A stretch of DNA of 19,573 nt, taken from contig CAZPOP010000040.1 in NCBI GenBank assembly GCA_964588305.1, positions 1 through 19,573 of the forward strand. The letters run 5' to 3'. The position numbers and the translations under genes were made by a program. Below the pieces are notes generated by a model. That model was not told where the DNA came from. It searched no databases and saw nothing but the letters and a program-made list of their open reading frames with translations. Of the stretch, positions 7,208 through 15,445 are shown piece by piece (the stretch's first letter is position 1; each line of letters starts with the position of its first letter). Origin of the DNA: SM1-73 sp964588305. GTDB lineage: Bacteria > Zixibacteria > MSB-5A5 > SM1-73.

Positions 7208-7264
7208 TCTTGACAATACAAAAAATATGCATACATTAAGGGTACAAAGGCGATTCTTGACAAG
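7208..7264 (+). promoter_or_regulatory. direct repeat TTCTTGACAA x2 with weak promoter-like match
   Basis: TTCTTGACAA occurs at 7208-7217 and 7255-7264, 47 bases apart. The first contains a consensus -35 TTGACA followed after 16 bases by TACATT (7232-7237), a 4-of-6 match to the -10. It could drive the downstream secreted protein gene with a leader near 280 bases, or be regulator binding sites. The evidence is weak. Confidence 0.3.
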
Positions 7265-7523
7265 GGCTGTCCATGTGAGTGGTAGATGACAACAGGTAAC
7301 TTCTGCCACGAATGTAGTTCTTCTACGTAGGAAGCTACCATGAAAAAGCCTGACAAACCTCAAATAAAATGACATTTGTAGAAAAGCTTTGAGGTATTTG
7401 ATAATTCCCAAGATGGAAGTAGACAAAGATGAAAGCCATTAGTTTCGGATTGGGGCCGTGGCACAACATAAACTTTTAACTTTGAAATAAGGCATTAACT
7501 TTCTTTTCCGGAGGTATTCGCCA

Positions 7524-10500
7524 ATGAAAAAACTCTTAATGTTTGTTCTCCTTGTGTTCTGGGCTGTGCCGATCTTCGCCCAAATACCGAAGGTCAATCC
7601 CGATTCCATACCCTTTGCCCCTGCTGCCAACTACGGTGCCGGAGATTATCCTTCTGCTGTCTTTTGCGCACCCTTGGATGTCGACGCATACTTGGACTTG
7701 GCCGTGGCAAGTACGGGAAGCGACAGCGTTTCCATCTTGAAGAACGACGGGGATGGAACATTTCAAACCAAAGTTGACTATGCTGTGGGAGATTTTCCTT
7801 CTTCTGTTTTTTGTGCGGACTTAAATGGAGACGGTCACTTAGACCTAGCCCTGGCAAATCAGGGAAGTGACAGTGTTTCCATTTTAAGGAACAACGGGGA
7901 CGGAACATTTCAAATCAAAGTTGACTACGCTGCAGGAAGTCATGCTCATTCCGTCTTTTGCGCAGACTTAGACGGAGACTCAGCCTTGGACTTGGCTGTA
8001 ACAAACCATTATGGCAACAGTGTTTCCATCCTCAAAAACGACGGTGATGGAACATTTCAAGCTAAAGTTGACTTTGGTGTCGGGTCGTATCCTCGTGATA
8101 TTTTCTGTGCGGACTTGGACGGAGATTCAGCTTTAGATTTGGTTGTGACAAATACAGGAAGTGATAATGTTTCCATCTTGAAGAACGACGGCAATGGGTC
8201 CTTCCCAACCAGAGTTGACTTGGCTGTGGGAGATAATCCTCATTCTGTTTTCTGCGCAGACTTGGATGGGGATTCAGACTTAGATTTGGCCGTGGCGAAC
8301 TTTAACAGCGATAATGTCTCCATTCTAAAGAACGACGGAAATGGGGCATTTCCTGCCAAAACGGAGTACGACGTAGGAAATGGTCCGATTTCTGTTTTCT
8401 GTGCTGACCTGAATGAAGATGGACACTTAGATTTAGCTGTCGCGAACGCTTACGACGACAACGTATCTGTTCTCAAGAATACCGGGGATGGTACATTTCA
8501 GAGCAAGGTCGACTATAGTGTAGGAGAACGTCCTCATTCTGTTTTCTGCGCAGATTTAGACGGGGACTCGGATATAGACTTGGCAACAGCGAACCCTTAT
8601 GACGACAATGTCTCCATCTTGATTAATCTGATCGATGAGCGCGCTCTACCCCTCGTTATCGCCGGCCCGGACATCAATCCAGGGGATGGAATACACGATG
8701 ATTCACCTTTTGAGTTTAACGTAACTATCGCTTTCGTGGGGCAAGCTATCCCAGACGAGGGAGCAGCTATAGATTCAACCAGATGGGATTTCGATGACGG
8801 TGTTTCAATCAAAGACCAACTTCTGGTCCAACACCAGTACACCGGCCTTTATTGCCAGCACCTGGCTATCCTTACTGCCTGGGATAATTGGGGACTATCT
8901 GCCTCAGATACCCTGGCAGTCCGCTTGCTCTCGGCAGAGCTACCTCAAATAACCTCAATAGGTGCAATCTATGATGGGATATCACATGAGGACACAATCG
9001 GAACTTTCATAAGCGGACTTGCTGCCAGTAATACGTTCTCCGCTTCAGTCACCATTGGGGATTGTCCCTTGGATTCAGTGATTTTCGACCTGGAAGGAAT
9101 CATGAGTCAAGGTTATTACGAGACCGAAAGCGGTCTTTGGAAAACCGATTTTGCTGATATAGGATATTTGCCGGTGGGAGACAATCTGCTGACAGTCAGG
9201 GCTTATGATAACTCTGGAAATCCCGGCGAAAAAACTGCAGTAGTAAAAATGAGAGAGATTCCATCCTGGTATAATGGAGAGTGGATATCTTTAATCGAAC
9301 ATCATCAAGCGTACCAATTTGTCACCAGCGACGGAATGCCTTACTATAAAATGCAAGTCAGTATTCCAGAGCCTCCAGTACAATGGGGACCTTACGATTT
9401 CAGCATAGAGCCCTTTTTTCCTGACCTTTCCAATCACTTCAGGGTATTCCTCGGCATCAATGGACGGTTCAACATCGATGGTGGCTGGTCTCGTCATGAG
9501 GTTGGTGGTGAACTGATCGCAAAACTGCTGGGAAGGGGCATCGACGAGAATGTCAGCGTAGATGAAGGTGATATGCGCTTTGAGGGTCCTTACAACGACC
9601 TGGTGGGGGTGACCATATCTGGCCTCGGTTATGAGATACCAAACCAGACTTTATTTGGCGCTAGCGGCTGGCTGGCCACCTTCTGGGTAGGAGCAGTTCA
9701 AATCGACCTACTCTACAGCGCCGCCTTTGGCCTGCAGGCCTATATCGACTTGGGTGCGGAGTTCTCCATCGACACCAATTACGACAGCTACGTTTACCTG
9801 AACCCGGGAATTCAGCCTTGGGTTAGCCTGGATGTCTGGGCAAGCATCTTGTGGGGCGTAGCCGAAGTCGGAATGAACTTCACACCCACATTCGGAATAG
9901 AGTTCCCCTGCACCCTCTACGTCTATCCAGACCCGCATCCTGCGACTCACCATTGTACCTACTTCGTCCTCAATTACAGCGTCTGGGGATCCGTGGGATG
10001 GGGGATCTGGAAAGGCACCCTCTGGGGCCCCGGAACAGGCTTTTACTTTGATGAACCTGAAGGTTGCCACTGGGGCAAATATGAGTTTGAGGTAACACCT
10101 CCCATTGCGGCCATGATTGATAGCGTGCTCCAATACCTGCCACAGGTATTCGAGACACCAAGCGCAGCCGTTGACCCGAACTCGAACCGGGTGATGGTGG
10201 TCTGGATTCACGATAGGTATCCCGAAGACACCCTGCTAACTGATCCCGATGTTTACTATGGCTTCCTAGATAGTACCGAAGGTGCCGAGTGGGTCTACGG
10301 GTCTATTACTGAGAACGAGAAATGGGAGACTAACCCCAAGGTTGCCTTTCTGTCTTCCGACAGTGTGATAGCGGTCTGGACGCAAAACGAGATTCCGAAA
10401 GCGGACTGGGGCTCGGTCACAGAATTGAATACCGTCCTCTCGAATCAGGAACTCTATTACTCAATCTGCACCATCTCGTCCGGAGGTTGGACCGAGCCGA

Positions 10501-11570
10501 TCCGCATTACGACGAATTCCCTTCCGGATGGATGTGCTGACCTCCAAGCGCGGAATGGAAAGGCCATCATGGCCTGGGTTAAAGATCTTGACGGTGACCT
10601 GAACACCCGGACGGATTGGGAAGTCTTCTACTCGTGGTATGATACCAGCGGATGGTCCACCCCTGCCGTTTTGTCTGACGGTTTGGGAAGTAATTTTGAG
10701 CCAGCTGTAGCTTTGAACGACAGTACTGGGCAAGCCATTGTAGTCTGGACTCACGAGCCGGATGGCGACTTCAACACTCCTGACGATAGAGGTCTTTATT
10801 ACAAATACATCGATCCCACCTCCGGCCCGGCTCCCCTGGGAACCGATCTTCCGCACGAGATGGGACCCTTAAGTCCATCTGTTGCCTTCGCACCCGGACG
10901 CAATCCGGTCGTAGCATATACCTCTCGCTCAGTGGAGTGGGATTCGGTGAGTGCAGAATGGGATACTCTCGGTGTTGGGTTAAGAGACGAGCTGTTCTTC
11001 AGCTACTTCAAGGATGACGTATGGCACTCCATGCAGGTCACTGTCGATGGTGATTCGGTCATAGCTATGAATCCAGTCGTAAAAGTAGATAATACGAATC
11101 GAGCCATGATTGTGTACCGAGGTTTCGAGGGCGAAGGTGTTGCAGCTTTTGACGGGGAGATCTTCTCGGTGTACATCGATCTTAGCTCCGGCGCCCCCAA
11201 AGGTGAGAATCATGTGCAATACACGAGTGATACAGCCACCACGTGGATGCCCACGTTTGACATCAACAACCAGGGGGACGGAAAGCTCGTCTACGTTACC
11301 TACAGGCCTGAACCTCCCGATACTGGCCTAGATAACATTTGGATTGAGACCCCGGCCTGGGTCTCCCCTTACTTGCGAGGCGATGCTAATGGAGATAGCG
11401 CAATCGACATAGCTGATGTAATGTATTTGATAAATTACCTCTTCATAAGCGGATCCGCACCTGATCCTCTATGGGTGGGAGATTGCAATTGCGACGAAAC
11501 AGTTGATGTCGCCGATGTGATGTACCTTATCAACTATCTGTTTATCGGAGGATCGCCGCCAGGCTGTTAA
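7524..11570 (+). CDS. large secreted protein with seven FG-GAP/VCBS blades, PKD/Ig-like domains and C-terminal dockerin-like module
   Basis: The protein has 1348 residues. It opens with a Sec signal peptide (MKKLLMFVLLVFWAVPIFA, likely cut before Q20). Seven tandem 49-residue FG-GAP/VCBS-type repeats follow at 36-378, each with VFC then a Ca-binding D-x-D-x-D loop, which suggests a seven-bladed integrin-alpha-like propeller. Next come a PKD-like domain (about 380-470, with the WDFDDG motif) and an Ig-like domain (about 475-575). An unrecognised aromatic beta-rich region spans about 580-870. Repeats resembling BNR-type beta strands (about 870-1270, with motifs such as VMVVWIHD and AIVVWTHEPDGD) come after it. 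The 63-residue dockerin-like module is at 1286-1348 and ends PPGC. ATG has GGAGG 9 bases upstream. It is probably extracellular or surface-attached, for adhesion or carbohydrate binding; no catalytic motif is visible. Confidence 0.9.
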   Translation: MKKLLMFVLLVFWAVPIFAQIPKVNPDSIPFAPAANYGAGDYPSAVFCAPLDVDAYLDLAVASTGSDSVSILKNDGDGTFQTKVDYAVGDFPSSVFCADLNGDGHLDLALANQGSDSVSILRNNGDGTFQIKVDYAAGSHAHSVFCADLDGDSALDLAVTNHYGNSVSILKNDGDGTFQAKVDFGVGSYPRDIFCADLDGDSALDLVVTNTGSDNVSILKNDGNGSFPTRVDLAVGDNPHSVFCADLDGDSDLDLAVANFNSDNVSILKNDGNGAFPAKTEYDVGNGPISVFCADLNEDGHLDLAVANAYDDNVSVLKNTGDGTFQSKVDYSVGERPHSVFCADLDGDSDIDLATANPYDDNVSILINLIDERALPLVIAGPDINPGDGIHDDSPFEFNVTIAFVGQAIPDEGAAIDSTRWDFDDGVSIKDQLLVQHQYTGLYCQHLAILTAWDNWGLSASDTLAVRLLSAELPQITSIGAIYDGISHEDTIGTFISGLAASNTFSASVTIGDCPLDSVIFDLEGIMSQGYYETESGLWKTDFADIGYLPVGDNLLTVRAYDNSGNPGEKTAVVKMREIPSWYNGEWISLIEHHQAYQFVTSDGMPYYKMQVSIPEPPVQWGPYDFSIEPFFPDLSNHFRVFLGINGRFNIDGGWSRHEVGGELIAKLLGRGIDENVSVDEGDMRFEGPYNDLVGVTISGLGYEIPNQTLFGASGWLATFWVGAVQIDLLYSAAFGLQAYIDLGAEFSIDTNYDSYVYLNPGIQPWVSLDVWASILWGVAEVGMNFTPTFGIEFPCTLYVYPDPHPATHHCTYFVLNYSVWGSVGWGIWKGTLWGPGTGFYFDEPEGCHWGKYEFEVTPPIAAMIDSVLQYLPQVFETPSAAVDPNSNRVMVVWIHDRYPEDTLLTDPDVYYGFLDSTEGAEWVYGSITENEKWETNPKVAFLSSDSVIAVWTQNEIPKADWGSVTELNTVLSNQELYYSICTISSGGWTEPIRITTNSLPDGCADLQARNGKAIMAWVKDLDGDLNTRTDWEVFYSWYDTSGWSTPAVLSDGLGSNFEPAVALNDSTGQAIVVWTHEPDGDFNTPDDRGLYYKYIDPTSGPAPLGTDLPHEMGPLSPSVAFAPGRNPVVAYTSRSVEWDSVSAEWDTLGVGLRDELFFSYFKDDVWHSMQVTVDGDSVIAMNPVVKVDNTNRAMIVYRGFEGEGVAAFDGEIFSVYIDLSSGAPKGENHVQYTSDTATTWMPTFDINNQGDGKLVYVTYRPEPPDTGLDNIWIETPAWVSPYLRGDANGDSAIDIADVMYLINYLFISGSAPDPLWVGDCNCDETVDVADVMYLINYLFIGGSPPGC
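7629..8657 (+). repeat. seven tandem 147-bp repeats encoding FG-GAP/VCBS blades
   Basis: Seven in-frame units of 49 codons follow each other without spacing. Consensus pieces are VG-x-x-P-x-SVFCADL, a D-G-D-x-x-x-DLAVAN loop, and DNVSILKNDGDGTF. The first unit has a degenerate Ca loop (APLDVDAYLDLAVA) and the last ends at INLIDERALP. Seven is the usual blade number of integrin-alpha-like propellers. Confidence 0.88.
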
Positions 11571-11578
11571 ATGTTGGG

Positions 11579-11596
11579 GGGGGTTTTTTAACCCCC
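11579..11596 (+). terminator. hairpin after the first secreted protein gene
   Basis: GGGGGTT (11579-11585), loop TTTT, AACCCCC (11590-11596), starting 9 bases after the stop codon. No U-run follows the stem, so it may be a weak terminator or an RNA-stabilising hairpin between the two secreted genes. Confidence 0.45.
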
Positions 11597-11654
11597 GACC
11601 AAGCGAGGTTCAAAGATCAGTTTGTCTAAATAGTAATTACTCCTTGGAGGACTT

Positions 11655-14150
11655 ATGAAAAACTCTGCTGTCCTTTGTGCTTTAGCATTTGCCCTGGTTC
11701 TCAAGACAGTTGCATCTGCTGAGCCATTACCCGGCAAGTCTTTAATTGACCACGGAAATACTTCATCTGTGGCTGATAAAGAAGGCAAAAGCGTCGGCGA
11801 TTTCCTAACGACGGACCACCGCTTTGACCTGGAGGCGGCGCGGCGGTCGGGTTACCAGGGTCCCTTGAATTGGGAAGGATACGATATTCAACTCGATCCG
11901 ATTACCGGCGAGCCGATGATGCGCCCCCAACGGATACCGTCAGGCAAGGATGACCCCGATGATGTCTATTGGGACAATACGGTGTCACCATCGATTCCCG
12001 GTGTTGATGGATACGTCCTTGCCCTGACCACCTATAATGGTATTCTCATCGTCGGCGGGTCTTTCTGCGTTGCCGGAGACGTCCTGGCCAATAATATCGC
12101 TTCCTGGGACGGCTTTTCCTGGTCGGCCCTGGGATCGGGAACCAATGATCCGGTCGAGGCCCTGACCGTCTACGATTCCGAACTGATCGTCGGAGGATGG
12201 TTCACCACTGCGGGCGGAGTTGCAGTCGGCTATATTGCATCCTGGGATGGCTCTTCTTGGTCGAGCCTGGGAGCGGGAATGGATAACACCGTTCGCGCCC
12301 TGACCGTCTATCACTCTGAATTGATAGCGGGAGGATGGTTTACCACCGCGGGTGGAGATACGGTCAATAATGTTGCTTCTTGGGACGGCTCTTCCTGGTC
12401 GGCCCTGGGATTAGGAATGTCGGGAGAACCTTATGCCGACGTCTATTCCCTGGCCGTTTATGACTCCAAACTGATCGCCGGAGGACATTTTACCGCCGCC
12501 GGCGAAACTCCGGCTAACAAAATCGCCTCTTGGGATGGCAATCACTGGTCGGCCATGGGATCGGGAATGGACTACAACGTTCGCGCCCTTACCGTCTATG
12601 ACTCCAGGTTGATCGCCGCAGGCGATTTTAGCACCGCGGGCGGAAACTCAGCCAAGTTCGTTGCCTCCTGGGACGGCTCTTTGTGGTCGTCCCTGGGATC
12701 GGGAATGAATGATTTTGTATATGCCGTGACCGTTTATGACTCCAAGTTGATCGCCGGGGGATGGTTCACCACCGCTGGCGGAACCATGGTCAATCGTATT
12801 GCTTCCTGGAATGGCTTCTCCTGGTCTTCTTTAGGGTCCGGAATGTGGGGTTTGGATTATGGGGACGTCTGTGCCCTGACCGTCTATGATTCCAAACTGA
12901 TCGCCGGAGGATGGTTCGGCAAAGCAGGCGGAGTTCCAGCCAAGAAGGTTGCCTCCTGGAACGGCGACTCCTGGTCGGCCCTGGGATGGGGAATCGATCT
13001 TTATGTCAATGCGTTGACCGTATATGACTCCAAATTGATAGCCGGAGGTTACTTCACTCAGGCGGGCTATGTCCCGGCCAACTATGTTGCTTCCTGGGAC
13101 GGCTCTTCCTGGTCGTCTCTGGGATCGGGAGTGTCGGGGACAGCTTACACCGTGGTCTACTGCCTAACCGTCTATGACTCCAAACTGATAGTCGGAGGCA
13201 TGTTTACCATGGCGGGCGGAGTTTCAGCCAGCAATATTGCTTCCTGGGATGGCTCGTCCTGGTCGCCTCTGGGATCGGGATTGAATTACTACGTTACAGC
13301 CCTGACCGTCTATGACTCCAAATTGATAGCCGGAGGCAGGTTCAGCACCGCAGGCGGAGTTCCAGCCAATAGGATTGCCTCCTGGGACGGCTCTTCCTGG
13401 TCGGCTCTGGGATCGGGAATGAACCTTAACCCTTACGCCCTAGTCGCCTATGGTTCTGAACTGATCGCCGGAGGCGAATTTACCATCGCCGACGGAGACA
13501 CAGCCAAGTTTATTGCTTCCTGGGACGGTTCTTCCTGGTCGCCCTTGGGATCGGGAATGAATTCTCACGTTCGTGCCCTGGCCGTCTATGACTCTAAACT
13601 GATTGCCGGAGGTTCGTTTACCACCGCGGGCGGAGTTCCGGCCAATAAAATCGCTTCCTGGGACGGTTCTTCCTGGTCGCCTGTGGGATCGGGAGTGGAT
13701 TCCGACATTTATGCCCTGGGCTTGTATGACTCCAAGTTGTTCGCCGCGGGCCTGTTTGACACCACGGGCGGAGTCGCAGCCCATGGAATCGCTTCCTGGG
13801 ACGGAGACTCTTGGTCGGCTTTGGGGTCGGGCGCAGGGTCTTACCGCTATTCCCTCACCGTACATAAATCCAAATTGACCGTGGGAGGCTGGTTTTCAAT
13901 TGCTGGCGACAAAGTCTCAGGATTTGTCGCACAATGGACCAAGCATGATTTTGTATGCGGCGACGCCAATGGCGATGGTGAGATCGACACAGGTGACGTC
14001 ATCTACTTGATAAACTACCTCTTCTCAGGTACGTCTGCGCCTGATCCTTTGGAGGCCGGGGACACCAATTGTGACGGCACGGTTGATACTGGCGACGTGA
14101 TCTATCTGATCAACTATCTGTTCCTCGGCACATCGCCGCCCGGCTGTTAG
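11655..14150 (+). CDS. secreted repeat protein with ~14 propeller-type repeats and C-terminal dockerin-like module
   Basis: The protein has 831 residues. A signal peptide MKNSAVLCALAFALVLKTVASA ends in an ASA cleavage motif before E23. A non-repetitive segment spans about 23-116. Some fourteen repeats follow at about 117-768, with consensus pieces VRALTVYDSKLIAGG-x-FTTAGG, ANKIASWDG and SSWSALGSGMN. A 63-residue dockerin-like module is at 769-831; it has two Ca-loop pairs and ends PPGC. That module is identical to the upstream neighbour's at 46 of 63 positions. Fourteen units could fold as two seven-bladed beta propellers, which is inference. ATG has TTGGAGGACTT immediately upstream. The 84-base gap after the previous gene allows co-transcription. 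The protein is probably extracellular; no enzyme motif is visible, and a binding or adhesive role is only a guess. Confidence 0.9.
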   Translation: MKNSAVLCALAFALVLKTVASAEPLPGKSLIDHGNTSSVADKEGKSVGDFLTTDHRFDLEAARRSGYQGPLNWEGYDIQLDPITGEPMMRPQRIPSGKDDPDDVYWDNTVSPSIPGVDGYVLALTTYNGILIVGGSFCVAGDVLANNIASWDGFSWSALGSGTNDPVEALTVYDSELIVGGWFTTAGGVAVGYIASWDGSSWSSLGAGMDNTVRALTVYHSELIAGGWFTTAGGDTVNNVASWDGSSWSALGLGMSGEPYADVYSLAVYDSKLIAGGHFTAAGETPANKIASWDGNHWSAMGSGMDYNVRALTVYDSRLIAAGDFSTAGGNSAKFVASWDGSLWSSLGSGMNDFVYAVTVYDSKLIAGGWFTTAGGTMVNRIASWNGFSWSSLGSGMWGLDYGDVCALTVYDSKLIAGGWFGKAGGVPAKKVASWNGDSWSALGWGIDLYVNALTVYDSKLIAGGYFTQAGYVPANYVASWDGSSWSSLGSGVSGTAYTVVYCLTVYDSKLIVGGMFTMAGGVSASNIASWDGSSWSPLGSGLNYYVTALTVYDSKLIAGGRFSTAGGVPANRIASWDGSSWSALGSGMNLNPYALVAYGSELIAGGEFTIADGDTAKFIASWDGSSWSPLGSGMNSHVRALAVYDSKLIAGGSFTTAGGVPANKIASWDGSSWSPVGSGVDSDIYALGLYDSKLFAAGLFDTTGGVAAHGIASWDGDSWSALGSGAGSYRYSLTVHKSKLTVGGWFSIAGDKVSGFVAQWTKHDFVCGDANGDGEIDTGDVIYLINYLFSGTSAPDPLEAGDTNCDGTVDTGDVIYLINYLFLGTSPPGC
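12003..13958 (+). repeat. about fourteen tandem ~138-bp repeats encoding propeller-type units
   Basis: The basic unit is 46 codons. After units 3, 6 and 8 the loop is longer by about four residues (SGEPYA, WGLDYG, SGTAYT). DNA words such as GGATCGGGAATG and TATGACTCCAAACTGAT recur with few changes, so the array looks expanded or homogenised fairly recently. The last unit is degenerate and runs into the dockerin-like module. Confidence 0.9.
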
Positions 14151-14168
14151 GGCAGGTTCCCTCTGCCC
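14150..14168 (+). terminator. hairpin at the stop codon of the second secreted gene
   Basis: GGGCAG (14150-14155) pairs with CTGCCC (14163-14168) around a 7-base loop, starting at the last base of the TAG stop. No U-run follows, so it is a possible mRNA 3' structure rather than a clear terminator. Confidence 0.35.
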
Positions 14169-14209
14169 TGGGGGATGTGTAGGGTGAGGGGAATGTTCTT
14201 ATTAAGTAA

Positions 14210-14235
14210 GGTTCAGGTTTAGGGCACCCTGAACC
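14210..14235. terminator. hairpin between convergent genes
   Basis: GGTTCAGG (14210-14217) and CCTGAACC (14228-14235) form a perfect 8-bp stem with a 10-base loop. It lies between the ends of the plus-strand secreted gene and the minus-strand deoxyhypusine-synthase-like gene. It could serve both directions; no clear U-run was seen on either side. Confidence 0.45.
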
Positions 14236-14250
14236 GACATGAAAACGTTC

Positions 14251-15336
14251 TTAATAATTTCGCACACGCCTGAATCCTTCTCTATCCAAGCGTTGGATCA
14301 CGGCTTTGATCAGAATCGGCCAAGCGATGGTGGCGTCGCATAAAACCTCTGCCCAAAGCCCTCCCTCCTTCTTGGGTATAAACTTGCCCCAGGATACGCC
14401 CTCGCTGTAGGTGCAGCCGGAGAGTCCACCCCAATAAACTGGCTCGGGGCAAATCCTAACTCCATATTTGAAACGCGTGGGACTCTCTTTCTCCCCGCCA
14501 AATCTGCGATATACCGACTCTGAATAGGGCCCAACTTGCTGAGCCCAGTTTCGAGGAACACCACCCCCAACGGTGAAAATGCCGGCATATTTGGCGCTCA
14601 CCATCTGGTTGGTGTAGTTCTCCAAGTCAAGGACCGGGTTGAAATGAAGCGGGGGTTTGCCTTTGCTTGCTCGAATCTTATTGTAAATTGAGAAATCCAA
14701 GCCAAGTTCGCTGTCGGTAAAGGCAGGAATGTAGACCGGGACCTTCTTCTCGAATGCGCTTTTGAGAATACCATGTCCCTTTTCGTTTTTTGACAGATAT
14801 TCCCCTATCTTTTCCACAAGTGAAGAGCTTGATACAGGGGAATCGGTATCCAATTCCTCCCATATGCTGTCAATGGTCAAGCCCGCGTCGATGAGATTCT
14901 TCTCCGCTTCGATAGTATCATATACCCGATTGTAGCCGTGTTTATAGAGTTCGGCATCGTTCATCTCTCCGGCGTACTTGAAATGACAAGAGCCCATCTC
15001 CTCCACCAGCCCGTGCGTGACCAAAGCTCCGGTGGAAATTATCACGTCTAAAAAGTTACGATCGATCATCTCACACAAGACCAACCCCATCTTGGCTATG
15101 GTCATGGCCCCCGAGAAGGTGCCCACGACGAGACAGTCGGGATCCTTCAGCATGGTGGAGTACACCTCCAAAGCCTCGCCCAAACTTCTGGCCCCAAATG
15201 CGGTCTTTGACATCTGAACAAGCAGGGTCTCAAAATCGGTCACCTCAGAAAGATTCAGAGAGCGGAGTGGCTCCAGATCATGAGCAAAACCGTCGCCGAA
15301 ATCACTCTTTTCTCGTATTCTCTCTTGATCATCCAT
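14251..15336 (-). CDS. deoxyhypusine synthase family protein
   Basis: The 361-residue protein belongs to the deoxyhypusine/homospermidine synthase family, which transfers an aminobutyl group from spermidine or a related amine in an NAD-dependent reaction. Segments matching the family are GTFSGAMTIAKMG, DVIISTGALVTHGLVEE, KKVPVYIPAFTDSELGLD, FTVGGGVPRNW and, near the end, EGVSWGKF. The Lys of SWGK (K318) matches the residue that carries the enzyme intermediate in eukaryotic enzymes. Bacteria lack eIF5A, so true hypusine formation is unlikely; a polyamine product such as homospermidine is the usual inference. I choose the ATG at 15334-15336 with AGGAG 5 bases upstream over the GTG five codons earlier. 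It has its own promoter with a palindrome and a leader hairpin. Its neighbours are pilS upstream and a convergent secreted gene downstream. Confidence 0.9.
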   Translation of the reverse strand: MDDQERIREKSDFGDGFAHDLEPLRSLNLSEVTDFETLLVQMSKTAFGARSLGEALEVYSTMLKDPDCLVVGTFSGAMTIAKMGLVLCEMIDRNFLDVIISTGALVTHGLVEEMGSCHFKYAGEMNDAELYKHGYNRVYDTIEAEKNLIDAGLTIDSIWEELDTDSPVSSSSLVEKIGEYLSKNEKGHGILKSAFEKKVPVYIPAFTDSELGLDFSIYNKIRASKGKPPLHFNPVLDLENYTNQMVSAKYAGIFTVGGGVPRNWAQQVGPYSESVYRRFGGEKESPTRFKYGVRICPEPVYWGGLSGCTYSEGVSWGKFIPKKEGGLWAEVLCDATIAWPILIKAVIQRLDREGFRRVRNY

Positions 15337-15372
15337 GTCATCTCCTAACACACTCGTCCAAGCGGAACCTGG

Positions 15373-15413
15373 CTCACAGAATTCAAATCACCCTTTGATT
15401 TAATTCCTGTGAG
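15373..15413 (-). promoter_or_regulatory. leader hairpin upstream of the deoxyhypusine-synthase-like gene
   Basis: On the minus strand CTCACAGGAATTAAATCA pairs with TGATTTGAATTCTGTGAG across a 5-base loop. The 7-, 4- and 6-bp helices are interrupted by single-base bulges. It lies between the predicted transcription start (near 15444) and the ribosome binding site, so it would sit in the untranslated leader. It could be a post-transcriptional control element, or simply a REP-type repeat. Confidence 0.55.
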
Positions 15414-15445
15414 AGTCAGCGCACGTTGAGCGAATAGATCTCCTG

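Larger units (their letters stand above)
6952..7523. other. divergent intergenic region between atp operon and secreted protein gene
   Basis: These 572 bases separate the minus-strand atp operon from the plus-strand secreted gene. They hold the atp promoter near the left end. A strand-asymmetric tract at about 7078-7200 is rich in pyrimidines on the plus strand. A 10-mer TTCTTGACAA occurs twice (7208-7217 and 7255-7264). I see no credible gene; the frames that stay open across it have no family-like sequence. The ribosome binding site of the plus-strand gene (GGAGG, 9 bases before ATG) lies at the right edge. Confidence 0.7.

Noticed and set aside
6932..7426. 164-codon minus-strand open frame upstream of atpZ
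   Set aside because: It overlaps the atp promoter and the first codons of atpZ in another frame, and its translation looks random.
7428..7478. Possible 16-codon leader peptide (MKAISFGLGPWHNINF) before the large secreted gene
   Set aside because: It lacks a good ribosome binding site and any attenuator-like structure after it; chance is the simpler explanation.
9708..10211. 167-codon minus-strand frame inside the large secreted gene
   Set aside because: Antisense shadow of a clearly real repeat protein, without a start signal or family features.
12003..13958. CRISPR-like array
   Set aside because: The ~138-bp periodic units are all in one open frame with a signal peptide before and a dockerin-like module after; they are protein repeats.
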